Counted from the stretch's first letter, positions 24,101 through 38,800 are shown. The stretch: 64,000 nt of DNA from Melanocharis versteri (GCA_013397845.1 VZTG01002133.1:959122-1023121), one strand, 5' to 3'. Translations and numbers: made by a program. Notes: generated by a model from the sequence alone, not told the origin.

Positions 24101-25416
24101 TTTAATTGCTGCTGGTTCTTTTTGCCTCTGATTTACTTCTTCCTTCGATTCCCAAAAATGAAAATGTCTTGCAGCATTCTGTCTTCCCTGAATTAAAGTC
24201 AATAACCACTTTTTCTGACATCAAAGATCACACTTTTAATCAGATTATTTCATTCAGGTTGCGTCCTATGACCTTCCCAGCTTTTCCCCACTGCTTATTG
24301 ATCAATGTTTCATTCTGCTTTTCTTCCCTGTCTCACCAAGAGATTTCAGTGAGTCAGCCCTAATTCAGTGTTCCTACATAAAATATCACCCTGCTTGTGG
24401 TGTTTCTTGGGGTCCTTGGTCAGCTGACACAGCATTTCAGTCCTGAACACATTTCCTTTCATTAGAAGGATGCTAAAAGTTGTGAAACTGTCTTTAGAGT
24501 TTACTCTAGAAGACAGGTATCTTTAAATGAATCGATGCCATATTGACAAATATTCTGTCTTTAAGACAGAGATTAAAATGAAGCAGCTGTCTAAAACTAA
24601 GCTCTTGCATATGTGCCTTTTTGGTTCTCTGGGCAGTATATTTAGTACTTGTGAAGGGATATCCAGTGTCCAGCATGGTGAAAAATTATTTGTCTTGCAT
24701 AAATATTTTTACAAAGCTGAGAAGAAAGACAGATGCTGAGAAAGACTTCTCTGAATCATCTGTAGAACAGAAAATTATAAAATCTTTGTATGGCAGTATG
24801 AGAACCTTACATATCAACTAATGATGAGTAACTAAATCAGAAGTCCCTTGTCCTTAATAAGTGTTTCTTTTTGTCCTAATGTATTATTCAACCAGATTAA
24901 TGCCAATCCCTCAGCTTAATAACTTGCCAGACAGTAGGTTAATATACTGCTTTTGTTGGTGAGCCATACTATTACTGGCTAATTTTTAAAATAGCAGTTT
25001 GTCAAGCTGATCAAACAGGGCTAATTTTGGACACTTACATTTTCATCTTCAGGGGTTCCTATTCAGTGATTGTGAAATTAGTCTCCAAGTAAGGGAGAGC
25101 TTCCTGTAGATGGCAATGTTACACTGGGATAAAAACGAGTGGAAATCCTACATCTCAAGAGCTTCACTCTATTAATCAGTGAAGAAAGGCATTAATGGCA
25201 ATTCGAGATACAGCTGCTGAAACTGCTGCAGAGGTAAATATCTATAAACACATCATTAGCAGTAAAAGGATTGGATCACTGTTGTTTGCTCTTATAGCAA
25301 CTTATTGGGAAACCGCGCTTGCTCGGGGCTTTTTACACCAATTTTATGTCTGGTTCAACAACAGCTAATTTGCCCAAATTCTTACCTGGTTTAAATAGAT
25401 GACATCCATTTGATGG
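21171..25416. other. Unique non-coding interval
   Basis: No gene is recognised. The stretch includes a GGT-rich patch at 21437-21457, a 14-bp tandem repeat at 22016-22053, and a GC-richer, C-rich segment at about 22360-22670. A plus-strand frame of 97 codons at 21664-21957 is rich in hydrophobic residues but matches no family I know. Confidence 0.5.
22016..22053. repeat. 14-bp tandem repeat, about 2.7 copies
   Basis: The unit GTAAAATATAAATT is repeated at 22016-22029 and 22030-22043, with a partial third copy to about 22053. The nearby TTTACAATTC at 22060 is complementary to part of the unit, so a small hairpin is possible. Confidence 0.9.

Positions 25417-25462
<46 letters not shown>
25417..25462. 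repeat. (CAT)n microsatellite
   Basis: There are about fifteen uninterrupted CAT units, followed by an imperfect TTCATC. On the plus strand it appears as a serine run in a chance open frame. It is likely polymorphic in length. Confidence 0.97.
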
Positions 25463-26886
25463 TTCATCTAGGAGAGCTGCTATTGTTCCAGTTAAAAGCT
25501 TGGCAATCTGTTGGACCAGCTCTGAATCTCTCCTGAACAACAGTACAATCTATGTCAGCTTTTGCCTGCTTTGTGGGCACCTTTTAATCAATTTATTTGC
25601 TTTTTCTAAATGTTTTGTTGAGTCTTATTTTGCTTATATATTTTCATCAATCCCTTAGTATACCGGTTTCATTCCCATCAGATGATTAATATCTCTACAT
25701 AAATACCTGAGTTTTCATAGCTCCAGGTAGACTATTCAGAAATTGAAAGCTGCACAGATCTTTAAGAAGTTTTGTCTTAAACCAGACACTTTCCCCTCAC
25801 TTTTTTGAAGATACTGTGCAGCTAGGGAAAATATTTAGTTGTTTGACATGAAAAAAAAGTGGGTTGGGAATCCAGCCCATGTGCTATGTGAGTTAAAAAT
25901 CCAGTCACAGAGCCTGCATAGCAAGTATTCAAAGCACTATCCAGGACAGAGTGTTTATGAGCAATCATTATGCAGAAATATATGTGAACAAACCATCTGT
26001 TCTGCAACTTCAAATAATGAGCAAAGTGGCCAAAGAAGTCAGCACAAAGAAATTCTGTAAACTAGTGATGGCCCTAAATTAATCAAGTAAATTATTCACT
26101 GTGAAATGCTCATCCAGCTCAGGCATAGAACTGAAAATACATTTCTTGAGGCCAGGTCTTAGGAAGCTTCATACCACAGACCACTACAGCTCTGCATCAC
26201 CACTTTGTAACTTTATTTGCCATCATCAGTAAAACAGCTATGGAATACAGTGTTTTATTTGGAGGCCTGACTAATTGCCTGCAAGTCGTGTAGCTGGATG
26301 TGACTTTCATTTACTGGGTGTCAAATGACTGTTCATTTATGGGTGATTGTGCACAGAAAATTAAAATCATTCATTTTGACTCAGAATTAAAGTTTTTCTC
26401 TGAAAAGGCAGCCCACGGAAGATATATACTGTGGTGAAACCTGTACTTCAGCTGGGAATCTGTTTTGTCTTAAGTGACCTTTTGCAAGGATCCCATGGGT
26501 CTTCACTGCAATTTTGCTTGACCTTTTGTTAAAAACCAAGCTCTTCTACAACTGATATTTGGCAGAGTGATTACTTGAGCAGAGGTTCATTGGAAAAGAC
26601 TTCCAAAGGCACCGACAGGAACAGGAGAGTGGATAACCGGCAGCAGGACACAAAGCTGCTCTATATTGTGACTCAGCACACATGCTGTACATTGCTTGGG
26701 TTTTTCTTTAACAGACTGAAATAAGTCAGTTTAATGGTCAGGAAAGTGGATGAATTAGAGAGTCTCCCTGGGTTGCCCCAGTCAATCTGCACTGAGAAAC
26801 TTAAAAAGTCTACATGGAACAGTGGGGCACACAATGTATGTGAGACAGCTCCGGTCTGGTAAGGTTTGCTTTGGAGACTCGTATTT

Positions 26887-26896
<10 letters not shown>
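25463..26896. other. Unique non-coding interval
   Basis: No gene or repeat family is recognised. The segment at about 26230-26420 has a composition typical of conserved non-coding elements (see findings). Confidence 0.5.

Positions 26897-26923
<27 letters not shown>
26897..26923. repeat. (TA)n microsatellite
   Basis: Thirteen TA dinucleotides, preceded by TGTGTG and followed by TATGTA and a T-run. Confidence 0.97.
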
Positions 26924-26927
<4 letters not shown>

Positions 26928-29900
26928 TTTTTTTAAACCCTTCTAATGATAACAACACAAATGCCTTTAAGACATTTGTCCAAACTTGTGCTTTTGTGAC
27001 TACAAATCACATACCTGATGCAATCACCCTTTTCTTTTGGAACTGTGCTTTTGTTGCAACATGGACCAAACATTCACACTTTCCTTCCATTTGCCAGGTT
27101 CCAGACCAATTCTCCTACAATGGCGTCAAGTTTTAAATTTTTTATCTCCAGTATATCAATGAATTTGCATGAACAGCAACATGAAGAGAATCAGTTTCTT
27201 GTGTTCACGGAAATATGCTGGAGTTTACTGGAAATATGAGATAACTATAAAGTGATATTGCTGCTCAGCATAAATCTAGTTCCTTTCTCTTTCTTGACTG
27301 TATTCTGTAGTTTCCTTACCTGCAGTGGAGTGATTGGTTAAGATGTGAAGCTCTCTGCCAAACACCATTTTTTTCTAAAACTGTTTCCCCACTATGGTCT
27401 GGCTGTGGGCAGGAGCTGGAGGCAGAACCCACCACATGAAGTGTGGAAGTTGAACAAAACTAGTGGGGACTGGGGGTATTTTCTGGAAAAAGGGGTGGCT
27501 TGTTTTTATTTCGAGCTCAAGTGACCTTGAGATTGAGGTTTGCTACATTCTGATAAAAGAGTAAAAAATCGAGCTTTTTGCAAAATTGTTGTTCTATTCT
27601 CTGTATATACTTAAACCTTGGATTTTTTGATGGATGCTGTAGCACTAGTGAGTCATTAAATTCATTTTTGGCCTAATCAGCAGATGTGTGCCCTCCCTTC
27701 AGCATTAGGGGTTGGGATAGAATTGAGCCCCTAAGACCAGCACAGCAATGGTCTCCAGAGCTGCCTCACTCCACCAAGCACTTTTTTGGACCACTCTAAT
27801 ACCCTTAGTGCCAGTCATGTACAAAAGATATGAAGGAAATTAGAAGCTAACTGGTCATAAGATTAGAAATTACATTTTTATAATATGTCTCAAGGCTAAT
27901 TTAAATAAGAGAGAAGATTTCCTTTGTCCTCAATGAGGTTTAACTTGGGAAATTACTATGAAACCAGGTAAAGATGAGAAATCCATAAATATCAGCCTCT
28001 TGATCCTTTGTCTGAAATTTGAAATCAGTTTCCTTATTTCTTTCTAGAATAATGTGATTAATTTATCTCTTGGAGCTGAGCCACTAATTCAGGGAACAAG
28101 TGATGAATTTAGCTTTCTGTTTATGGATGGTCCTTTGAGATGAGATAATGCTTTCACACAGCTTATCACTTGGGTTTTTTTGAGTGTTCTATTTTTTTTT
28201 TGCCATTTATTTCGCTCTTTTCCCAGTGAATGGCTTGTTGTGATTATTTGGTAGTCAATATTTAACATGCAAGTCTTGTGGGTTCATTGTGATAAGTCAC
28301 ACAATGCTGCAACTGTCTCTGTGTTGAATAAACACAGCACAGGAGAAGAGTCTGAGGCTGTCCCCGGGACTGTGAAAGTCTCAAGGAGAAACAGCAACTT
28401 AGAAAAGAGAAAGGGACAGTTAGAAAATGTTAAAACTATTGTCTTGGCTTCACCAGACAGGCCCTGCCTAAAGCATAATTCCTTGAAAACTTCTTAGTGT
28501 AAGGTTTATTGGGAGGGTGCTGAGCTCATCTATCTTATTCACTGTCCTATTCTGTGCAGGAATTGCTTTGGGACTGAGATCCTCATGGATGCACAGCAGT
28601 CAGGTTGAGACCTGGATAATTTCTGGTGTGAGTTTTTAGGAACAGTGTGCCCACAACCCTTTCCTGAAGCTTCATGTGCATGTGTTTGGTGTGTCCAATC
28701 ACCGCTGAAGAAAAAAGGAAGCTGAGAATGGATTCTGTGTTGTGGTGGTCTCAGCTGTGTGGTCTTGTCCATATAACCCTTAGGAGTGAGAAAGGAATAT
28801 GTTTAGATTTTTATGAAGACACCTTTGACACTTAACACAATTGATAGAAGTCACATTCCTAAATGATTCTGGAAAACCATCCCTTTGCCCTGTGCATTAA
28901 TACTGCTGCAATGAGCATTGTGCCAAATGGCAGCCATTGGAATATTTTATGCTTTGTGAAGCCAGGATGGCTCGAATATTGTTATCAGCTTTTCAATGAG
29001 AACAATACTGCACCATAAAAATTAAACACAATGTCATTCCTGACTTGCTAGAAATGATTGAAGGATCCCTGTTCTGAAAGCATAAGTGTATTTCCTTCTC
29101 CAATCTCATCCTCCCCAGAAATTAAGAAATGACTCTGAATCACTGAAAGTATTTTCAACAATGGGCCAATTTGTAGATGTTGTGTTTGTAAAAACTCCCT
29201 GCCAAACCACAGAAACCATTTCAGAACACAGAGTGGCCTAAAACTAGCAAACTGACATGACAAAATTAAAAAATACTCAGTTTTATTGTGTGTCCCTTGT
29301 GACACGCTGAGAAATACCAAATCCCTGCTTGTAATCACAGGCAGTATACAAGAGTACTTAAAAAGGGCTGAATGTTGGCATCCGGGTTTAATTACAGCTT
29401 TGTTTAAGAAAAACCTCTATCCTAATTGCAGTGTTGTTGTTAGATTGTGGGAAGACTTCCACTGTAGTAGAACAGGTACATCCATTTAGTCCAGGATACT
29501 TTTCCCTTCCTTTCAGGAGTGTTAGGTGTGTAATACAGTGAAAATAGATGACGAAATATCTTCAGAGAATCATCTACTCATTTCCAATCTTCCTGAATTA
29601 CCATTTCTTTTCAAACACAGCAGCACCCTACAGGGACAGACTTCTTTACACGAATACTAAATAGAACTAAGAAAATACAAGTAATATTTTAAGACACACT
29701 GCCAGGCTACCCACAATGTGATGTGATTTTTTGGCACTGGAATAGAGGAATTATAATGATGACAATTTTTAATTCAGTCAATAAACGATAATCTTTGTAA
29801 AAACATTTTTTCTTAAATGGGGCAAAAAATGGGATCCTTCTAAGCCAGCTCTCTGTGTTTACATAGTATGTAAAAGTAAAGTGACAAATCTGATGATAAT

Positions 29901-32900
29901 AATAATAATGTAGAAAACTCCACTTTTATTGTGTGATACAATTGACTGAATACCCATTATATTCAAACACATTCAGCTGGCCTGATGTTAAGCATTAGCA
30001 TTGCTTAAGAGAGGTATGATTTTTCTTAAAAGAACACCTGAGTTTTCTTGTACTACCATAAAAAACCCTATTCTATAAACTGTTAAATGTTAGTGATGTT
30101 TGCATATCTCACTGCTCTGTGGTTTGGATAGATCTTCTTCCCTTTGTCTATTCAGATCATAATGTCTCTAAGGGCTTATTTTTGTCTTCTGTGTGTAAAT
30201 AAAACCCAAATGTTCCCCTCCTTCGTTTATCACAATACAGAAATATAAAAAATAATGGTGCTCCTCTTTAGAAGGTACCTCAGATAAACAACTCTGCCAA
30301 AATTTCTCTTCCTACTTGGTCTCATAGGTTTAGGACACAAAGGCTGCCCTTTAGCAAATTTGAGCCTAGGTCTGAGACACAAAGGCAGAGGTGGCTCTAT
30401 ATGAGTATGTGCATGCATATATCTGCAAATGTGTGTTTATAGATACGTATATAAATGTATATAATTTTAGAAATGACAAGGAAATGACAACATCAGGAAT
30501 GCCACCTCAACACTGCATGGGATTAACACTTCTCGGGTGACCTTGGCTTAATTCATGTTTTGTCTTTTGAATGCCTAATTTCACAGCTTTGACTGACTTC
30601 CTCTGTCCCAAACGTAGCTGTTTATTTAGGAAAAATATGCCTAGTTTAATTTTTAGATTTAGGTTTTTGTCTTTTCAAAGAGATGGGGGTAGAGAATTCA
30701 AAGGCAATTAACACTGATTATGGTCTCTAAAGGACATGCATGTATGGGTCATATTAATTTTAGCAAATTTTTTCAAATCGTATATTTTAGGGCTGAATCT
30801 CATCTCTCAGCTTTCTTCCTGTCCCTTTGAACACACTGACTTTCTTTTGAACATTTGACTTTTTGATCAAGTTTTTAGTTCTGTGTAAGCTATTAAATGT
30901 AACTAAACCTTTCAAAAGTCATGTTTCTTTCGAAATCCACACTTTCATTGACAACTAATTGAATTTTCAGGATAAAATTACAGTCATTTGAGATCTACAG
31001 ATCAGAAGGGCCACAGATGGTTCTATTTCTGTATGTGTGGTAGGCTTGATGTGAAACATTTGATGGTTTTGCTGCCTCTCTGATCTGCATTTCTGCCTGC
31101 TAGTATACCACTAGGCCTTTTCAGTTAAAAAATGCTAATCAATTGTTTGTATGGACATGTGAATTTCAATAATACTTCTGGATTTGTTTTACTTACTACA
31201 GTATGGACTAGAGAACTTGAAGAGCAACAACCCATTCAGTCACTTGGGGCAAAAGTACGAGGAGATTTGGGCAAAGAGTTTCTGTGGATCTGAGCCTTCA
31301 TGGACCACAGCAGTGTGTGTTTTAAGAAGGGTATTCAAGTAATTAGAGTAGCCCCTATATTAAAGGTGAGTTGAAATAATAAGACAAAAGTGTTTAATAT
31401 TCTCCCAGTAATCCAGAGAAGTTGTGATTGCGGGCAGAGCCAGCTTTGTGTGAGGCTGCTGAGGATTCAGAATCACTTCTCACATGCTCCAGCCTTTTTC
31501 ATTCTGAACAAGTTGTGTGAATATTTAATATGCTGTAGACTCGCGGTCACAAATGGTTTGCAACAAATTATTCATGCAACAAACTCAGACTCTTCTGCTT
31601 CCTGAATCTCTGTGAAAGGGTGGCCATTTACTCATGTAGAAATCCACTGAATCTTTTACACTTTTTTTTTTGGTTCTTGTTAATATTGGTGCCACAGTGT
31701 ATCTCACAGGGGAAGGGGGCCAATTATCATTCTCTTGCTAAAACTCCCTAAGTTCTCTTACTGAATTTGACACAGTGACAGAATCATTAACAGCAGTCAA
31801 CTTGATTTCAGCAGTTTACTGAAAGTAGTTTTTGTGGTTTGCTTGTCATGTGTGACATTTGAATAATATACAGAATCACTTGGCATGCTTAATAATAATA
31901 TTGCAATACATTTTTGTAATGACTGTTGCTAAATTATGTGCATTGGCAACTTTCACTGGTACCTACTCTATTCTCATCTCCCTGAAATAAAGTGTTTTAT
32001 TTATTTGCAACACCTGGAGAGCTATGAGAAGGATATTGTAAAAGTCCATCTGGACAAGTGAGCACTGGTAACATAAATTATTGTGCTCAAAGGCCATATG
32101 CACAAAGTAAAACTGGAGGAGCTTCTGGGTATCTGGTCATATATTTTCTAAAGTTACCTGCCTTGAAACAATAATGTTGCCAGGTTGGTTATAAATGATA
32201 TATGGTTCAGAAATGTAGTTCCTGAAATTTTCTTTTGTTGTTTCACTCAAATGTTTTTTTTTTTCTACTGATGCTTTGAGTCTGCTGTTAACAAAAGATA
32301 AGCGCTGACGCTTAAATTTTTGCTGATAACTTTAGGTAGGTAGAAATTTATCTGCATCATAAAATTCATATAACATCTTTTCGATCTCTTCATCCTCATG
32401 TTGTAAGGTCAGATCCATGTTGGTGTGCTGAATGGCAGCTGCCTTCCATAGGTTTTGGTGCTGGCAGTGTATTCCTCTGCCTTTCTTCCTTGGCTCCTCA
32501 TTCCTCAGGGTCTTCTCATTCCCTGCTTGGCTGTCAGCAGAAGCAACTGTGGCATTTGTTCCTCAACTCAATGATAACACTTTTTTTCCCTGAGAATTCT
32601 GGTTTGAATTCAAATTAACTAGGTTGGTTTTATCCCTTAAGTCCACATGGTTCCATCAAACCACTTTTTTATTATATTTTGGCCTGGATTTTAGGATTTT
32701 TGCTGGGATTTGAGGATGCTCTCTGGGTAATACTGGCAAATCTTTCTTATGAAGTGTTTGTTTTTTTCAATCCATTTCTACTCCTGTCTTTTCCTGTTTT
32801 CCAGCTGGCAAACTTTCTAAATCCTGGGTGAATACTGAAGGCAGGCAGGATGATCGTGCTTACGTGATTTTTCAAACATGGAACAATCTCAGAAATTACA

Positions 32901-35848
32901 CTGTCAAGCTCCCTGCTCCTGTGTAGAAAGTTGCACTTCTATAAAGGTCTGCGAGGAGGAATCAGTAAAAGAAATGGAGGGTACTTCAAAACAGTCAAAG
33001 CTTTATCAATATTTGAGTCCAAATAGCAACAGGAGTAATTATCCATATACCCAGCACAGCACTTGAAAGCATGGTAACCTCGGGAATTATAAACTCTAGA
33101 AGAATGAAACTGGCAAAAAAACCTACTGTCAGAAGGAAAGAAGACTTTAAATGCCAAAAAAAAAAAAAAAATTCCTATCTGAACCCTGAGATATTCTTAA
33201 GTTTCTGCTTTTAACTACAGCTGTATCTTCCTGCTACACAGAGGAGAGGGTATTTTCTTTTTCCTCTGGAAGAAAAAAATACTTTAAAAACATCTCCCGC
33301 ATGAGCTTTTTAATTTTATAATCTGCCTAAGAATATCTTGCTTCCTGCTGTAATTTTTCAGCTGATTAGAAGCTAAGCCATGTGTTCTTACCAGCATCCA
33401 GGATTTGTATTAATGGAAATAGCAGCAGATCCTCTTGTAATGAAGGAACACAGAGGTGCAGAAATATTTTTGGAGTTATTTAACTGCTTTGAGAGTCAGA
33501 TATATAAAAGTGGCAGCCAAGGCCAACCTCCACAAAACTACCACAGCCCATAAAATGTCACATTAACACACTGGGTTTCTTTAACTATGTATAATATCCC
33601 AAATTTCTGTGCCAAAAGTAACATTGTCTTCATGTTTCTGTCCCCCAGACGGTTTCATCTCCAGTTCTCCATTCTTGTCACTCACTGCTTGACAGGATGT
33701 TGTTTGTAGATCTGCTGCTTTGGGTATGTTTAAATAAGAATGTGCCTACACTTCACTTTGAGAATATTTCAGACTTCCTGAAGAAACTGTAAGTTCATTT
33801 TTCCTTGGTGTGCTTTTCTCTTGCACTGTTCATTTTGCAGTTGCCCATTCTTTGGTGTACATTGTGTCAAGGTCGTTGTGTTTCTTTCAGTTCTTTCAGC
33901 ACCTGCATCTTAACAAATAATGGTGTTAGGAATCTGAAGCAGCTTGGATTCTTACGCTCCAAGTTTCAGAGGTCTTTTTGAGCCTAATGTCTGCTGAAAG
34001 CTGAGAGTAGTGCTTTTAGGACCTGTATTCTTGAGGTCACTGTCCTAAACTAAGGACTTTGTATGTTACCTGGACTGTAATTCTTTCTTTTGTTCTACTT
34101 TGTGTATCGTCCAGAGTCCTGTCTATCTGTCTTTTACTCAACAGCACACCCAAAATCTCAGGTCACTGTTGAACATTCAAACAGGTCATCACTAAAAAAA
34201 TAAGATAAAGGATTTATGAAATGTGTCACTTGCAAGAACCTACTTTAAGGTTTGCTGAATTTAACAAAAGATTTAGATAGTAATTTTGGTTAGTGTGGGG
34301 CCTTTTACATCACTGACTGCTTGGTTAGATTTCTAAGAGCTTGAACAGAAAATAATTGTCCTTTTTTACTGCCTCAGTGTTTGATGCCATTAAAGGGGTA
34401 AGGTTCTATGGTTCCCATGCTATGCTAGCTGCATACATTTTCACTCAGAAAATTGGCACAGATTTCTTTACATTTTTTACGTCCCCTCTCCCTGTCTCCA
34501 TTGAGTGAGCTCTGCAGCCACTGCGTTTGCAGGTATATCAAGACCAGTAGAATGTGAACAGTGTATTGCTAAGAGCATTCAGTGTGTAATCACATTGCCT
34601 TGGCTTGGCACTCTCAGCCACAGCAGTGCTGATTTCAGGGCCAGCCAGCAATCTAAATATTTGCTCTGCTTTTCTGAAGGGTTTTGCTGTCCAGCCTGAG
34701 CTTGGGTTTTTTCTCCCTGCAGCTGTACTGCTCTCAGATAGTCAGCTGAAGGCTGAGGCAGGCACACCTAGCCAGGCTTTGGTCTCAGCAGAGATTGCAG
34801 TGTAAGCAAGATGGAGCTTCAGCTTACGGAATGATGTTTGTGAATCTGCAGTTGTGTCATTTGACCACCTTCAGGATTAAGTCCAAAACCAGTTCCTTCC
34901 TTAGTTCACTGAAATCCAAATGCAGCAACTTCTAAACACTCACATTACTTAGAAGATGTCAGAAAATTCTCATTGTCATTTGGGAGCCTTTTCCGCTCAT
35001 TTTCCAATACTGCTTCTGAAAGTTCTTTTCGGTGGTCCTAGAACAATGATAATAAACAAGATGACATTTATCATCTTGATTTTTCCTGAAGGGTACGCCT
35101 GTTTGTTTCTTCACTGCAATCCTTTAGAACTCCCACCTTTCTGCAAAACCAGGGGAAGTGTCAGTGTGAGTGCCCAGCCTCAGAGCACACCATGACAAGG
35201 TGTTTGCCATCAACAAAGCAAGGCAGTGAGCAGAGATGGTCACGTTTGTGAACTATTTGCCAAATGGAGGAGGAGAGGAGGGGATGTTAAAAAAACACAG
35301 ATCTTCACTCTTTTTGTTCGCTTCTGGATATGTCTGAAGTAATCAGAAGAAAATGAAATTTCGAGCTGGCAGTTTTCCCTTTAAAATGCTCTGTGCATTA
35401 GTGCTGCATGTGACTAGCATTATCTTTTTCTCTTTCCTTTTTTTTTTTCTTTAAGAGAAATATCTATTAATAGATCTCTGTAACAACAATTGCTTACTGG
35501 TTTATGCTTATGGCTTATCACAAAACTATTCAGGAGGACTTGTGGTAAAAACTGTGAAGTTTATATAATTGCAACCAAAGGCAGAGCTTTGCTTCAGGGT
35601 CTGCTACACTATCAAACTCTGCAAGAGCTGAAAATAATGATGTAATTCCAATGACTTCTTCTAAGGGACCGTGTGAGCTTATTTGACCCAACAAGATACT
35701 CACTTTGGCAGGCAGAATAGCTTTGATTCAGAGCTCCTTCTGATTAAAACAGAGCTCTCACTGGTCTGTATTGTAATTATCTTTTGATCTTAGTCATGTA
35801 TTTTCAGTGGGATGTGATAATTACATTAAAATTAAATATTTTACCTCC
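26924..35848. other. Unique AT-rich non-coding interval
   Basis: There is no recognised gene, RNA gene or interspersed repeat over about 8.9 kb. Minor items are a short (TAA)n at about 29896-29909 and an A16 run at 33156-33171 with no poly(A) signal just upstream. A splice-site-bounded candidate at 31202-31365 is described in the findings. Open frames are short and of unremarkable composition. Confidence 0.5.
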
Positions 35849-35876
35849 TTTTTTTTTTTTTTTTTTGTGTGTGTGT
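35849..35876. repeat. T18-(GT)5 simple repeat
   Basis: An 18-base T-run at 35849-35866 is followed directly by five GT units at 35867-35876. Confidence 0.95.
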
Positions 35877-38800
35877 TATCTGCAGTTATATTTGTGCAAG
35901 TGTTTCAATGTAATATCATGGAAAATTACCACAGTGACAGAACTGCAAACATCCCATATTATTACCTTGTGCCATGGGATTTCAAGTAAACTACAACTCT
36001 TTACAGTCTAGGAGAGCTGCCAGTCCCCCTGAAATTACCATTTTAATTGAATTGATCATAAACACTTTGCTCTGGCTGTAATAGTAGACTGAGAAGATTA
36101 AATCTATTTAGCCATAGTTTGGGGAAAGGGTGACCTTTCAGCCAGTTTTGTTAAAATTGAAAGGCTTCTAATTTTTCTGACTGGAGCTTGATGCAAGCAA
36201 ATGTGATGTCAAATTGTAATATTAGAAATAATGCTTTTGTTTAAATATGTAGATGTTGTCAGTAAATATATATTTATCTATTTTTTCACTTTTATAATTG
36301 TTATCTTAATCTGAAACTACTGTAGTTTATTTTAAATCTATCAATTTGGAATTTTTATTATGAATATTGAGAGAAATGCAAATGGCTGATGCACCCACAC
36401 ACAAAATAAACTTATTTCTAAAGGAATAAAGTGCCATGCCTTAAAATAGCAAGTGTCTTCTGGCCTCAAAATTCCCAGAGCCAATTCTTTTTGTCCTCTG
36501 AATTCTTTTGTCTTAAGATTGCCAGCAGCCTAAACATTATGTAAGACCTTTTTGTCCTGCCGAGCCCCTCTCCTTTCGCTGTGCTCCTTGCTGCCCCTGG
36601 TCTCTGTCAGCTCCAGCACGCTGGAGAGCCCAGGCTGTTCCCTCCAATCCAATTAACCCCAGACCATTACAGCCGTGTTTGGTGTCACTCCTGCAACTTT
36701 TTATTCTTTCGTTATTTAAATGAGCAACTTGATTCCAGCATCTCCCTCATATTGGTTCTCTCAGATAATTGGCCATTATAACAAGTTGCTTTCAAATCTT
36801 TTCCCTTTTGAGGCTGACCTATTGCAGAAAGGTAAAGAATTTCTGTGCCTTTTACCTGCCATTTTAATAAGTCTGATCTAACAGTCTTTTGCTTGGGTGG
36901 AAAGACAGCCAAAATTGAATTGCAGAAGGTGATTCTAGTATCTCTTTTTGGCATCCTTCCAGGTGCAAACATACTAGAAGCTGAAGCAATTGTAAATAAA
37001 GAAAAAATAATGCTTTGCTACATCAACAGCTTTCTTAGGTGGGTTGATTTTGCAGGTATGCCTGCAGACAGAAGATGCTGTGAATTGGCAGTTCCAGACT
37101 AGTTTTGTCTTTGCTCCTTTAAATGGCAATCTTTTACTGTGTGCCTTTTTTTTCAGGAAAAAATATTTGTGATGGAAAATACAGCTCTTCAAGATTTCTA
37201 GTACTGACAGAGGTGTTTGAGAGGAATAAAGCATGCACAAATTATCTGGGTTCTTCAAATTCAAGTACTGTGCTCCCCCTTCTAAATCTCCTTTCTTTCT
37301 TCTGAAATACAATGCAAGTCAGCAATTCTTCATTGACATTGAAACTCAGACCATAACTCGGACTGTGTGGGCATCATAATTGTGATGGATCTTGTGCTGA
37401 AGCCAGCTCTCTACTCAGACTGGAATTCAGGCACACAAAAAGTAAATACAACCCTCTTTACTCAACAAAACCTAGTGTAGAGACCTGGGAAAAGAGAGAG
37501 AGGAGAAATGCCGGTCCCACTACCCCCCAGATATTTCTTCTGCTCTTCTGTATTACCAGCAAAAGGTTTCAGGGCTGTGTGGTGACTTGATGGATGCATT
37601 GGAGGGAAATGCTCCTTCTGGGAAACAATCCTTCTGCGTACACAGCTGTCCAAATCTATTGCCATCAAGGCTTCAAAAAGTAATTAAATATTATATCTGA
37701 AATGAGCAGATTGGAGCAGAGAGGGTTAATTGTATCTTCCAAAAAGTTATACAATATCTGGAAAAAAATTATTGGGTGAATTGCCTCTGATTGCTAATTG
37801 CATGCAGTATTAAGACATCATTTTCCTTCCTTTCTCATTTGCTCTATGCTTCAAGGTAAAAGATGGAACACGGGACTATGACAAATTCTCCTCTGGGATC
37901 TGTGTAGTGGGGCTTGTCTTTGATCTTCCTTTTCTCCTGTCCTTGGAGGCCAAATGCATTTTTGCACATGGCAAATGCACAGAACTGTGGGGCTCAGAAC
38001 TGCTGTGCTGATCAGAGAGGATTTCCCTGAAAGGTCTGTGCTCTGCATTATTGAAACATTAAAAAGTGTAGTGCAAGCTGCTTGGGGCTTGTATTGGATA
38101 TGGCTTTCCTGCCCTGGGAGCTGTGGCCTGGCATGGGATGAAGGGTCAGATGGCCCCAAGTTCAGATGTGACCTGTGCTGAGTCATGAGATTTTTTTTTC
38201 CTTTTTATTTTGTATTTACTGCCATGAACTGGTGGTTAATATGGGAGTTCCCTGGAATTTCTGTAAACTGTGCTCCCCTGATAACAGTTACAATGTATGC
38301 TAATGGATTAAGGCTACAGTGGGCATATATTTCAAATAGATTTATATTAGAGAAGCCAATCCTGTCAGTCAAGAAGTTGATAGCTGAAACTGGATATTGA
38401 GCACCTCAGCTTATAGATACGGGGGCTCCCTAAAGCAAAGTCTGTGTCAGGCTGTGCTGGGTCAACAGCACAAAAAAGCAGCACGGAGCTGTGTGCAGTG
38501 GAGATAAAATGAAAATAGGGCTCTTCTGCAGTGCCATTAGCTTACTGACACTGCTGTATGCTGGGTTTCCTGGAGCTGCTAAATTTGGCATATTTTGTGC
38601 AAGGTGTGTCAGCACCCTTAGAGACCTCTGCCACTGTGGAAGAGCCTGGCAGGATGGTGCTGAGCGAAATACAGGAATAGGAGTGGGAAATGTGGGAGGT
38701 CACTGGAGATGGACATCCTCCGTGCGTGGTCATCAGTACAGGGCTTGTTCCACTACCAAGCAACCTGAAGTTGTACTCATTGTTTATCTTCAAGGCTTCT

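Noticed and set aside
25382..25480. Possible minus-strand exon encoding an acidic or Met-rich run across the (CAT)n repeat, with a CCAG|GTAAGAAT donor
   Set aside because: The acidic frame meets a stop before the donor and the remaining open frame is a methionine run; a microsatellite beside a chance donor is more likely.
33156..33171. A16 run as the tail of a processed pseudogene
   Set aside because: No AATAAA lies just upstream, there is no recognisable parent gene sequence, and no target duplication was seen.
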